Source: JBAYST01 sp034932745
Lineage (GTDB): Bacteria; Bacillota_I; Bacilli_A; RFN20; CAG-826
Assembly: GCA_034932745.1 (NCBI GenBank)
Contig: JAYFOJ010000003.1
Location: 1 to 64,000 of the forward strand
Direction of reading: 5' to 3'
DNA length: 64,000 bases
The position numbers and the translations under genes were made by a program. How positions within the stretch are numbered: position 1 is the first letter of the stretch; each line of letters opens with the position of its first letter. This document shows positions 1-7,764 of the stretch, piece by piece. The notes beneath the pieces were generated by a model. That model ran no database searches and was not told the origin of the DNA. It worked only from the letters and a program-made list of their open reading frames with translations.

Positions 1-105
1 TTTCTCGATATAGTCAGCATCAAAATACTTAAAGTTGAAACATGAAGAAAGTGATATGGACAAAATAGATAGAGTGGATAAAACTAATCGTTTAACAATT
101 TTCAA
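1..105 (-). CDS. N-terminal part of a lipoprotein (runs off the left edge)
   Basis: Reading leftward from a TTG at 105-103, an open frame gives a basic start (KIVKR), a hydrophobic stretch and a lipobox LSSC at about residue 22, then FNFKYFDADYIEK before the window ends. This is a lipoprotein signal peptide, cleaved by signal peptidase II and anchored through the Cys. AGGGGA lies 7 bases upstream of the TTG. A TGC-TATAAT extended -10 (125-133) overlaps the end of thrS. The only nearby ATG (111-113) runs into a stop after three codons, so TTG is chosen. The function of the mature protein cannot be seen. Confidence 0.5.
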   Translation of the reverse strand, partial: MKIVKRLVLSTLSILSISLSSCFNFKYFDADYIEK

Positions 106-143
106 TTTTGCATCCCCTAATAAGATTATAGCAAAATATAAAA

Positions 144-1910
144 TTAATAGGCAATTTTCATTTCAATGTCTTTATCGACCATTTTAATAAATTCTTCGAG
201 TGAAATAGTTACTTGGTCTTTTTGACCATAACGGCGGTAGGTAACGCTACGATCTTTCACTTCATTATCGCCAATAACAATGGTTAAAGGTATCTTCTTA
301 ACTTGTGAATTTCTCAATCTATATCCTAGCTTTTCTTCACTTGCATCTAGAGTCGCACGATATCCTTTTTTCTTGAATAAATCTTTTAATTCTTTCGCGT
401 AATTGAGGTGATAGTTATTGTTGACTGGAAGAATATTGATTTGAACTGGCGCAAGCCATTCAGGGAACGCTCCAGCATAGTGTTCGATAAGGATTCCGAT
501 AAATCTTTCAACGGATCCTAAACATGCTCTATGAAGCATGATCGGCTCAACCTTTTCTCCGTTTTCATCGATATAATACATTCCGAAACGATGTGGGAGG
601 TTCATATCTAATTGAATGGTGCCACATTGCCAAATACGGCCCATTGAATCTTTTAATTTAAAGTCAAGTTTTGGTCCGTAGAACGCGCCATCTCCTGGAT
701 TAATTTTGAATTCATGTCCAGACTTGCGGCAAGCTTCTTCGAGAATCTTTTCTGATTGATTCCAAACTTCGATATCACCAATATAACCCTCTTCTGGTCT
801 AGTCGATAACTCGATTGAATACTTTAATCCGAAAACAGAGTACATTTCTTCGTAGAAGTTAAGCAAAGTAATGATTTCATCGGTTAATTGATCTCTTCTA
901 CAATAAATATGAGCGTCATCTTGAGTAAAGGTTCTCACTCTAAATAAGCCGTTTAGGGCGCCACTAGCCTCATGTCTATGAACGTGTCCTAACTCAGCCA
1001 TTCTAATCGGCAAATCGCGATAAGAATGAATACTATTCTTGTAAACAAGAATTCCGCCTGGACAGTTCATTGGTTTAATTGCGAAATCTTTGTCGTCAAT
1101 TTTAAGAGTATACATATTTTGACGATAGTGATCCCAGTGACCGGAAATCTCCCATAACTCTCGTGAAAGGATAATTGGAGTATCGACGAATTCGTAGTCG
1201 TATTTTATGTGTTGCTTGGTCCAGAAATCGATTAAGTTGTTGCGCAAAGTCATTCCGTTAGGAAGCCAGAAAGGAAATCCTGGTCCATATTCGCTAATCA
1301 TGAATAAATCTAATTGTTTTCCGAGCAAGCGGTGGTCTCTTCTTTTTCTTTCTTCGACCATTTGAAGATAATTTTTTAACTCCTCATCGCTATACCAAGA
1401 AGTGCCATAGATTCTTGTTAATTGCTTGTTTTTACTATCGCCTCTCCAATAAGCCCCAGCGATATTCAGTAATTTAAAATGTTTAATTGGTTCGGTTGAT
1501 AATAGGTGTGGTCCAGCGCACAAGTCGACGAATTCTCCTTGTGAAAAGATTGTAATTTGACTATCAATGCCATTAATCAGCTCGACTTTATAAGGATTTT
1601 TCTTAAAGATTTCTAAAGCTTCTTTTTTGCTTACTTCTTTGCGAATAATCTTTTGTCCCTTGCTTGCTATTTCGTGCATTTTCTTTTCGATTTTAGCTAA
1701 ATCATCATCGGTGATAACTTGGTCGTTAAAATCGATGTCGTAATAGAATCCTTCCTCAATTGAAGGACCAAAGCCAAACTTGGCTTCTGGATATAATTCC
1801 GAAATGGCTTCTGCCATTAAATGAGAAGTGGAATGATTGAGCACATCAAATGCTTCTTTTGATCCCTTCTCAATCTCTTTAATGCTTCCGTCTTGTAATT
1901 GGATTTTCAT
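144..1910 (-). CDS. thrS: Threonyl-tRNA synthetase lacking most of the TGS domain
   Basis: Charges tRNA-Thr in the cytoplasm. The start MKIQLQDG is chosen because AGGAGG lies 8 bases upstream; the longer upstream frame would begin inside the T-box terminator. The protein is 588 residues against about 640 usually. Only the first beta hairpin of the TGS domain remains before the editing domain begins (H26-x3-H30, then CAGPHL), so roughly 45 residues are missing. The editing domain has its HxxxH and CxxxH metal-type motifs. The catalytic core is complete: MNCPGG, GHVHRHE (motif 2), QDDAHIY and MLHRACLGSVER (motif 3), which supply the zinc ligands Cys, His, His. The gene is under a T-box leader. 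Confidence 0.97.
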   Translation of the reverse strand: MKIQLQDGSIKEIEKGSKEAFDVLNHSTSHLMAEAISELYPEAKFGFGPSIEEGFYYDIDFNDQVITDDDLAKIEKKMHEIASKGQKIIRKEVSKKEALEIFKKNPYKVELINGIDSQITIFSQGEFVDLCAGPHLLSTEPIKHFKLLNIAGAYWRGDSKNKQLTRIYGTSWYSDEELKNYLQMVEERKRRDHRLLGKQLDLFMISEYGPGFPFWLPNGMTLRNNLIDFWTKQHIKYDYEFVDTPIILSRELWEISGHWDHYRQNMYTLKIDDKDFAIKPMNCPGGILVYKNSIHSYRDLPIRMAELGHVHRHEASGALNGLFRVRTFTQDDAHIYCRRDQLTDEIITLLNFYEEMYSVFGLKYSIELSTRPEEGYIGDIEVWNQSEKILEEACRKSGHEFKINPGDGAFYGPKLDFKLKDSMGRIWQCGTIQLDMNLPHRFGMYYIDENGEKVEPIMLHRACLGSVERFIGILIEHYAGAFPEWLAPVQINILPVNNNYHLNYAKELKDLFKKKGYRATLDASEEKLGYRLRNSQVKKIPLTIVIGDNEVKDRSVTYRRYGQKDQVTISLEEFIKMVDKDIEMKIAY

Positions 1911-1930
1911 AAATAATCCTCCTAAAAAAT

Positions 1931-2150
1931 AAAAACGTCCAGAAAGGACGCTTACACGCGGTACCACCTTAGTTCATATCTCAAAGAGATATACACTCAA
2001 TTTCCTTTAACGCAGGAGACGTTCGATTTATCATCGAAAGCTCAGAAGTGGTGCTACCTCATATCGTATATCGGAACTTTACAGCTACCGTTCCTTCTCT
2101 ATATATACTTTATAAGAGCGTGTCTTCGTCTTAGCGTTCTTATTCTAATA
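1931..2150 (-). promoter_or_regulatory. T-box riboswitch leader of thrS, specifier ACC (Thr)
   Basis: On the minus strand the conserved AAGGTGGTACCGCG antiterminator element lies at 1970-1957. It is followed by a small terminator hairpin (GTCC, loop TTTCT, GGAC, then a T run) at about 1950-1931. In stem I the triplet ACC at 2052-2050 is followed by ACTTCTGAGC. The same context follows the specifiers of the ileS and pheS leaders in this window, which supports ACC as the Thr specifier. Uncharged tRNA-Thr should stabilise the antiterminator and switch on thrS. Confidence 0.93.
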
Positions 2151-2170
2151 CATTTCTTTTAAAGAAAAAA

Positions 2171-3007
2171 CTAAATTGATTGAAAAGCATAGATGGCCGC
2201 TCCAATAAGAGTAACGTCATCTTTATACAATCCTTCTTCAATCCTAATATCTTTGAGTCTAGTTTTTAATTGATCAAAAAAGACATCTTTCGAATTCATT
2301 AGTCCACCAGTAACGTAGAATATATCTGGCTTAAATGTATTGTTAACATAAATAAAGAAATCACAGATAAGATCGAGCCAATCGCGATACATAAATAGTG
2401 CCTTTTCATCTTTTAGGCTTACCATTTTAAAGAACTCATTTGCGGTATTAATGTTTAGATCATTTAGCCTTGCAAGATTTGCAATACCGCTTCCAGCGAC
2501 AAGGGTTTCTAAATCGCGAAGTTTCCCCTTATACATAAAAGGTGTATGTCCGATTTCTTTTGAATAATTGGCTATTTTACCATCGATTGCCAATGCTCCA
2601 CCTAATCCTGTCGATAGGGTGACGAAATATACTCTTTGATATCCTTTTGAAGCGCCAACAGTAGCCTCGGCTAACACGGCCATCTCGGCATCGTTTCTAA
2701 CGTATATTGGAAGATGATATATTCCATTTAAGTAACTAACAAAATCGATATCTTTTACTCCAATGTTTGGTAGTTCATCGATATGATTTTCTTTTCTTAC
2801 TCGTCCAGCAACTCCAATAGATATGGCTAAAACTTTTTTACTTACAATGTCTAACTTTTCTAGTAATATTTTGACATTGTCTAAAAGCATAACCAAATCA
2901 TTATGAGGAGTCTTCTCTTTGATTACTTCGATTATTTTAAAGTTTTCGTCAATAATAGCAGCGCGAATGTTCGTACCGCCGATATCGACTGCAGCAATGT
3001 AATTCAT
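2171..3007 (-). CDS. ROK-family sugar kinase (glucokinase-like) without the zinc motif
   Basis: Probable ATP-dependent hexose kinase feeding glycolysis. It has the ROK phosphate-binding motif DIGGTN at residue 8, the catalytic Asp in RNDAEM (about residue 103), LSTGLGGAL and EIGH. The usual ROK zinc site CxCGxxGC that follows EIGH is absent; the sequence there is TPFMYKGKLRDLE. It is 278 residues, slightly short. Its ATG overlaps the pfkA stop by one base (TAATG), so the two are translationally coupled. Glucokinase is the likeliest role next to phosphofructokinase, but N-acyl-hexosamine or fructose kinases of the ROK family cannot be excluded. Confidence 0.85.
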   Translation of the reverse strand: MNYIAAVDIGGTNIRAAIIDENFKIIEVIKEKTPHNDLVMLLDNVKILLEKLDIVSKKVLAISIGVAGRVRKENHIDELPNIGVKDIDFVSYLNGIYHLPIYVRNDAEMAVLAEATVGASKGYQRVYFVTLSTGLGGALAIDGKIANYSKEIGHTPFMYKGKLRDLETLVAGSGIANLARLNDLNINTANEFFKMVSLKDEKALFMYRDWLDLICDFFIYVNNTFKPDIFYVTGGLMNSKDVFFDQLKTRLKDIRIEEGLYKDDVTLIGAAIYAFQSI

Positions 3008-3966
3008 TATTGGAGGATGTCGATGAGACTAATTAAGTTTTGGTGAACGTCTCTTTCCATTTGAAGAGCTTGATTTATGTCGAAGTCGACAATAGCGTTC
3101 TTTTTAATGCCGACAACTCTATTAACAACTCCATTCATAATTAGTTTCACGGCAGTGGAACCAAATCTCGAAGCCAAAATGCGGTCTTCAGCGGTTGGAA
3201 CCCCTCCGCGTTGAAGACGTCCTAATATTTCATATTTAGTTTCAAATCCTGTCGCCGCCTCAATTTTTTGGGCATATTCTTTTACATCCATTAGTTTTTC
3301 GCTAACGATGACAATAGCGTGTCCTTTTTCTTTATCGTGCATCTCTTTCAACTTGCTGAATACTTCCTCATCTGATTCGCGATGGTCGAAAGTAATGGTT
3401 AACTCAGCGGCTTCGGCAATACCAGAGAAAATAGCAAGATCTCCGCAATGACGACCCATAACCTCGATTACTGAACAACGTTGGTGAGAACTCGATGTAT
3501 CCTTAATTTTATCGACACAATCACAAATTGTATTTAGCGCAGTATCGAATCCAATAGTTTTATCAGTGGATGCGACATCGTTATCAATTGTTCCCGGCAA
3601 ACCGATAACGGGATAGCCTAAACCAGCTAGATCTCTTAACCCACGATATGTACCATCTCCGCCAATTCCAATGAGGGCGTCAATGTTCAAATCTTGAAGA
3701 TTCTTGATTGCTTTTTTCTGAATATTCACGTCGACGAATTCAGGAAGACGGGAAGTGAGAATCACGGTTCCGCCACGGTTGATAATATCTTGAGTGAATT
3801 TCTTATCCACTTTTTCGATTTTACCTTCGACCAATCCCTTATATCCGTCATAGACGACATATGGTTCTATGCCATAGAAAAGGCATGTCCTTATAACAGC
3901 TCTAATGCAGGCATTCATACCTGGGGCATCGCCTCCACTTGTGAGCACAGCAATTTTCTTAACCAT
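3007..3966 (-). CDS. pfkA: 6-phosphofructokinase
   Basis: Converts fructose 6-phosphate and ATP to fructose 1,6-bisphosphate, the committed glycolytic step. It is 319 residues, the normal bacterial PfkA length. It shows the N-terminal LTSGGDAPGMN, GIGGDGTYRG (GGDG rather than GGDD, which indicates ATP and not pyrophosphate as donor), catalytic TIDND at about residue 128, and EVMGRHCGDLA. AGGAGG lies 8 bases before the ATG. It is the first gene of a two-gene operon with the ROK kinase. Confidence 0.97.
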   Translation of the reverse strand: MVKKIAVLTSGGDAPGMNACIRAVIRTCLFYGIEPYVVYDGYKGLVEGKIEKVDKKFTQDIINRGGTVILTSRLPEFVDVNIQKKAIKNLQDLNIDALIGIGGDGTYRGLRDLAGLGYPVIGLPGTIDNDVASTDKTIGFDTALNTICDCVDKIKDTSSSHQRCSVIEVMGRHCGDLAIFSGIAEAAELTITFDHRESDEEVFSKLKEMHDKEKGHAIVIVSEKLMDVKEYAQKIEAATGFETKYEILGRLQRGGVPTAEDRILASRFGSTAVKLIMNGVVNRVVGIKKNAIVDFDINQALQMERDVHQNLISLIDILQ

Positions 3967-3983
3967 GATGAATTCCTCCTAGT

Positions 3984-3999
3984 TTTCTTAATAATATCA
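3984..3999 (-). promoter_or_regulatory. Extended -10 promoter of pfkA
   Basis: TGA-TATTAT on the minus strand (3999-3991) is an extended -10. Transcription should start near 3984, giving a leader of under 20 bases that carries AGGAGG. No good -35 is seen, as expected for TGN-type promoters. Confidence 0.55.
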
Positions 4000-4076
4000 T
4001 TCATGAATATTATTATCATCAATAATCGAAAATATCGTAGCCTTTATTACTGGATGTTTTTAATAACAAAATGCAA

Positions 4077-4153
4077 TGTGGAAAAGTCGGTGTAAGCTAA
4101 GATAAAAAACGTCAAATTGTAGAGCAAATCTAGTTTATCTAAAATGTGGAAAA
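4077..4153. promoter_or_regulatory. Pair of DnaA-box-like sites upstream of dnaB
   Basis: TGTGGAAAA occurs at 4077-4085 and again at 4145-4153. Its complement TTTTCCACA differs by one base from the DnaA box TTATCCACA. Both copies sit in the pfkA/dnaB divergent gap, 60-130 bases upstream of the dnaB promoter. Binding by DnaA is inference. Confidence 0.4.
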
Positions 4154-4206
4154 GTTTTCCCCAAAAAAATACCTTCTTTTTCCCTTAGGAAATAGATAAA
4201 ATACCA

Positions 4207-4222
4207 TGCTATAATTACGGCA
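4207..4222 (+). promoter_or_regulatory. Extended -10 promoter giving a near-leaderless dnaB mRNA
   Basis: TGC-TATAAT with TATAAT at 4210-4215. Predicted transcription start is near 4222, only about 8 bases before the dnaB ATG at 4230. No Shine-Dalgarno is present. Confidence 0.6.
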
Positions 4223-4229
4223 ATAAATT

Positions 4230-5483
4230 ATGGTTATCTTATCAACACAAGACTTTTATAAAGTCAAATTATCGTCGCTAATCGCTGATTACGACAAAGA
4301 CACATTAACATCCCTTTATCAGCCGCTAATCGGACACACTGCTTTAAGCGTTTACTTTACTTTGTGGTCAGAAGCAAAAAAGCAAGACTTGAAGTCATTG
4401 ACAATGCACGAGAACCTTCTTGTATCGATGCAAATCGCAACAGGAGAGTTTATCGAAGCAAGAAAAAAACTAGAGGCAGTGGGATTATTAAGAACATATC
4501 TAAAAAAGTCTAATGATGTAAATCTATACTATTACGAGTTATACGCCCCTAAAACCCCTAATGGATTTTTCGATGACGCTTTGTTGTTCGGTTTACTCAT
4601 CAAATATGTCGGTGAGAAGTCCGCTAATAAACTTAGATCGATATATGGTATTTCAATCGATTTAGATCGCGGAGATGATGTTTCTTCGACTTTTGGAGAA
4701 GTCTTTAAACCAGATTTCAATGACAATGTTTTCCTTAAAGCAATTAATAATAAAGATAAGATAATCGATCGTCGACAATCCAAAATTGATTCAGAGTTTA
4801 ACTTTGGTCGTTTTATTAACAAAATTAAGGAATCTTCGCAAATTAGCGATTCGGTATTCACTAAAGAAGTATTGAAAGAAATCGAACGTTTGACGGCTTT
4901 ATATGGAATCGATGAAGAAACCGCTGCGTTGCGCGTCATCGATGTATTCGACGCCAATAGACCAAACGGAGAAAAAATTGATTTTAAGAAGTTAATCGAG
5001 ATGTTCCAAGAAGATGTTAAGTATCCGTTCCTTAATACGATTAAAAAGGAGTCGCCAAACCTTAATTCTGGAGATTCAAATCTCGCTAAGAAGATTAACT
5101 TGATGGAGACTATTTCACCAAAAGATTACTTAAGAATTCTTCAAAATAATACCCAGCCTGTTAAACCAGATTTGAGACTAATAGATGACTTGTCATCTAA
5201 TTTAAAACTTCCTAATTGCGTGATCAACGCTATTATCGATTACGTTTTAACTAAAAATGATAACGTCCTTTCAAGAGCGCTAACGGAAAAGGTTGCTTCA
5301 TCTTTAGCTAGAGAAGGTGTAACTACAACAATCGATGCGATGGAGTTTTTAAATAAAACCAAGAAAAAGAAGAGAATAATTCAAGAATCAACAAAGCCAG
5401 TTCTAGATAGTGAAAAGAAAGATGTTTCGGATAATGAAAATAAAAAAACCGATACTCAAGATATTGATTGGGATTCTTTATAG
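4230..5483 (+). CDS. dnaB: Replication initiation/membrane attachment protein DnaB (Gram-positive type)
   Basis: Helps load the replicative helicase at the origin together with DnaD and DnaI. The 417-residue protein has the family N-terminus: a short strand and then DYDKDTLTSLYQPLIGHTALSVY, with a winged-helix region (residues about 10-90). A C-terminal DDBH2-type helical region follows and ends in a charged tail. The start is fixed by homology of the first residues, although no Shine-Dalgarno precedes it; the mRNA appears nearly leaderless. dnaI follows after 8 bases, the same order as in Bacillus. Confidence 0.92.
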   Translation: MVILSTQDFYKVKLSSLIADYDKDTLTSLYQPLIGHTALSVYFTLWSEAKKQDLKSLTMHENLLVSMQIATGEFIEARKKLEAVGLLRTYLKKSNDVNLYYYELYAPKTPNGFFDDALLFGLLIKYVGEKSANKLRSIYGISIDLDRGDDVSSTFGEVFKPDFNDNVFLKAINNKDKIIDRRQSKIDSEFNFGRFINKIKESSQISDSVFTKEVLKEIERLTALYGIDEETAALRVIDVFDANRPNGEKIDFKKLIEMFQEDVKYPFLNTIKKESPNLNSGDSNLAKKINLMETISPKDYLRILQNNTQPVKPDLRLIDDLSSNLKLPNCVINAIIDYVLTKNDNVLSRALTEKVASSLAREGVTTTIDAMEFLNKTKKKKRIIQESTKPVLDSEKKDVSDNENKKTDTQDIDWDSL

Positions 5484-5491
5484 GAGTGCAT

Positions 5492-6382
5492 ATGGAAGAA
5501 ATCAAAGTGAAACTTAGCATCGAAGAAGATGATAGTGCCTTAAATAAAATGTACTCTAATTTCCTAAATTGTGTCGAAGCGGTGAAGGAAACAAAAAGAT
5601 TAGAAATACCAGATGATAAGATTAAAAAATATATCGTAAAGATAAATGATTTTGTCGACGATGTTAATTATTGCAAGAAATGCCCAGGTACCGCAAAATG
5701 TAAAAAGCTTAATCCATTGTTGGTAACTAGAATTACGTATGTAAATGGAGTGGTGGATCGTAACCTTTTACCGTGTCCTGAAATGCTACGAGAAATGGAA
5801 TACGAAAAGCAGTTTTATTTTAGAGATTTCGACGAAGATAAAAGAACGGCAAACTTAAGAACATTAGACAAGACTTCTCAAAGAACCAGTGCCTCAGTTA
5901 AAGTTAGAGACTTTATAATGGGCAAAGAGAGCAAATGGGTTTTTCTAAATGGCGCTCGCGGAACTGGTAGAACCTATCTAGCTATCGCAGTGGCCAATGA
6001 AACCGCCAATAAGAAATTAGGCCCAATCGCCTTTATTAATGCTTCGTTAAGACTCAAAGAATTAAATGACTTTTCTTATTCTAATAAGTCAGAATTCGAA
6101 AGACTTATCAATACTTTGTCTTCTTGTCCATTATTAATAATCGATGATTTTGGTAACGAATTTAAAAACGACTTCATACGCGATGGAGTCGTGTTTCAGA
6201 TTCTTTCTAATCGCGCTAGTAAGCGCTTGATGACGATTATCACAAGCGATTTTACGATTGATGAAATAGTAACTTTATATTCGACCTCAAAAGCAGGTGC
6301 GATAAGAGCGAAACAAATCGGTAATATTCTAAAAGATAATTGCGAAGAAGAAATTAATTTAGGTAAGATATCAATCTACTAA
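5492..6382 (+). CDS. dnaI: Helicase loader DnaI with Arg in the Walker A position
   Basis: AAA+ ATPase that loads the DnaC helicase hexamer. TAGGAG precedes this ATG, and an upstream in-frame ATG lies inside dnaB without a ribosome site. The N-terminal zinc-binding domain shows C61, C64, C70 and C95. The ATPase domain has Walker B LLIIDDFG. Walker A reads GARGTGRT (residues 154-161): the invariant Lys is Arg160 (codon AGA). This could weaken ATP hydrolysis; family members normally have GKT. It is 296 residues, normal length. The 3' end overlaps the convergent mutM-coaE gene by 29 bases. Confidence 0.93.
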   Translation: MEEIKVKLSIEEDDSALNKMYSNFLNCVEAVKETKRLEIPDDKIKKYIVKINDFVDDVNYCKKCPGTAKCKKLNPLLVTRITYVNGVVDRNLLPCPEMLREMEYEKQFYFRDFDEDKRTANLRTLDKTSQRTSASVKVRDFIMGKESKWVFLNGARGTGRTYLAIAVANETANKKLGPIAFINASLRLKELNDFSYSNKSEFERLINTLSSCPLLIIDDFGNEFKNDFIRDGVVFQILSNRASKRLMTIITSDFTIDEIVTLYSTSKAGAIRAKQIGNILKDNCEEEINLGKISIY

Positions 6383-7754
6383 TAATTTCGTCTGTTTCTA
6401 TTTTTAAATCATTTAAAGTCGAGTTGTTGTTAATGACAAAATCGACTTTATTTTTATATTGCTCGTATTGATTGCTTTTGTTGATTTCTGCTATTTTTTT
6501 AGCGATTGTACCATCTCTACTTTTTAATAGCTCTGCACTCTTATTTGAGTTAGTGGCAATAACGTAATCGAATAGATTTTCCATCTTCGATTCGTATAGT
6601 AAAGGAACTTCGACTACCTTAATGTCTGACTTGCTTTTTTTGACCCATGAAATGATTTCTTTTTTAACTAGCGGGTGAATAATTCTTTCGAGCTCTTTTT
6701 TCTTTTTTAAATCACTTAATACTAATTCTCTTAAAACATTCTTATCGACTCTATCGATGAACTTGGTATTAAAGTGCTTATTAATTAAATCAATAACTTC
6801 GGTTTTATTATAAAGATCCATGACGATTAAGTCAGAAGACAATGTGTCAAAACCTTTTTCTTTAAACTCGTTTAAAACTGTACTTTTTCCACTTCCGGCT
6901 TTTCCGGTGATGGCCACTAGTATAGGTCCACCCTTTTTAATCTGACACTTTGGACAAAAAGTGGTGCCACGACCTCCGGTTTTAGTCTTTCTCATTATCG
7001 AACCGCAAAGAGGACACTTTTCACCCTCTTTACCATAAGCGTGAAGTTGTAATTGGAAACTACCATCAATTCCTTTACCAGGATGATAAGACCTAATCGT
7101 CGAACCACCAGATTTTATCGCTTCATTTAGTACTTTAACGGAATTATCAATTATTTTCTGCCACTCTTTCAAACTTACTAAATTAGTCGGTGTATGTGGA
7201 TGAATATTAGATAGGTAAAGCACTTCGTCTACATAAATGTTACCTAGACCGGCGATGATTGATTGATCGAGTAGAGCACTCTTAATAGGTCCCTTTTTAT
7301 TCTTATTTGCCTTATATATGGCATTGATATCTTTAACATCAAATGGTTCAGGTCCGAGTTTTGCTAATTCTTTTTCTTTTTTGTAATTGCTTTCTATCGA
7401 TAATTTCATAATGCCAAAGCAACGCATGTCATCAAAACATAATTTATGGCCATTATCTAGTTTATATACAACTCGAGCGTATTTTGTATATGGTTCATTT
7501 TTATTTAATTCATAGAACTTGCCTTCCATCCGAAGATGGGAAATAATAACGCGTTGATTGTCGAAATGAAAAATAATGAATTTACCAATTCTTGTAATAT
7601 TGGTGCAAGTTTTTCCTTCGATTTCTTTTTTGAATAATGAAACATCTCCAAGAATCGTTTTAGCTCTTAAAACATCGATTTCGACGACTTTATGTCCGAC
7701 GATTATCGGTTTTATTACATTTTTTACGGTCTCAACTTCAGGTAGTTCTGGCAT
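6354..7754 (-). CDS. mutM-coaE: Fused formamidopyrimidine-DNA glycosylase / dephospho-CoA kinase
   Basis: A single 466-residue frame joins two enzymes that are normally separate neighbours. Residues 1-271 are MutM/Fpg, which excises 8-oxoguanine: N-terminal PELPEVE (catalytic Pro2, Glu3), K58, and a zinc finger C247-x2-C250...C267-x2-C270. Residues about 277-466 are CoaE, which phosphorylates dephospho-CoA in the last step of CoA synthesis: P-loop GKAGSGKST (284-292), then EVPLLYES. Only a handful of residues (QIKKGG) link them. AAGGAG precedes the ATG, and polA ends 10 bases upstream. A TAG followed by GTG lies out of frame at the junction, so an assembly indel joining two genes must be ruled out. 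Confidence 0.9.
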   Translation of the reverse strand: MPELPEVETVKNVIKPIIVGHKVVEIDVLRAKTILGDVSLFKKEIEGKTCTNITRIGKFIIFHFDNQRVIISHLRMEGKFYELNKNEPYTKYARVVYKLDNGHKLCFDDMRCFGIMKLSIESNYKKEKELAKLGPEPFDVKDINAIYKANKNKKGPIKSALLDQSIIAGLGNIYVDEVLYLSNIHPHTPTNLVSLKEWQKIIDNSVKVLNEAIKSGGSTIRSYHPGKGIDGSFQLQLHAYGKEGEKCPLCGSIMRKTKTGGRGTTFCPKCQIKKGGPILVAITGKAGSGKSTVLNEFKEKGFDTLSSDLIVMDLYNKTEVIDLINKHFNTKFIDRVDKNVLRELVLSDLKKKKELERIIHPLVKKEIISWVKKSKSDIKVVEVPLLYESKMENLFDYVIATNSNKSAELLKSRDGTIAKKIAEINKSNQYEQYKNKVDFVINNNSTLNDLKIETDEIISRLISYLN

Positions 7755-7764
7755 AAATTACTCC

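Noticed and set aside
144..1967. The longer thrS frame beginning at 1967
   Set aside because: It would start inside the T-box terminator; the AGGAGG site supports the ATG at 1910.
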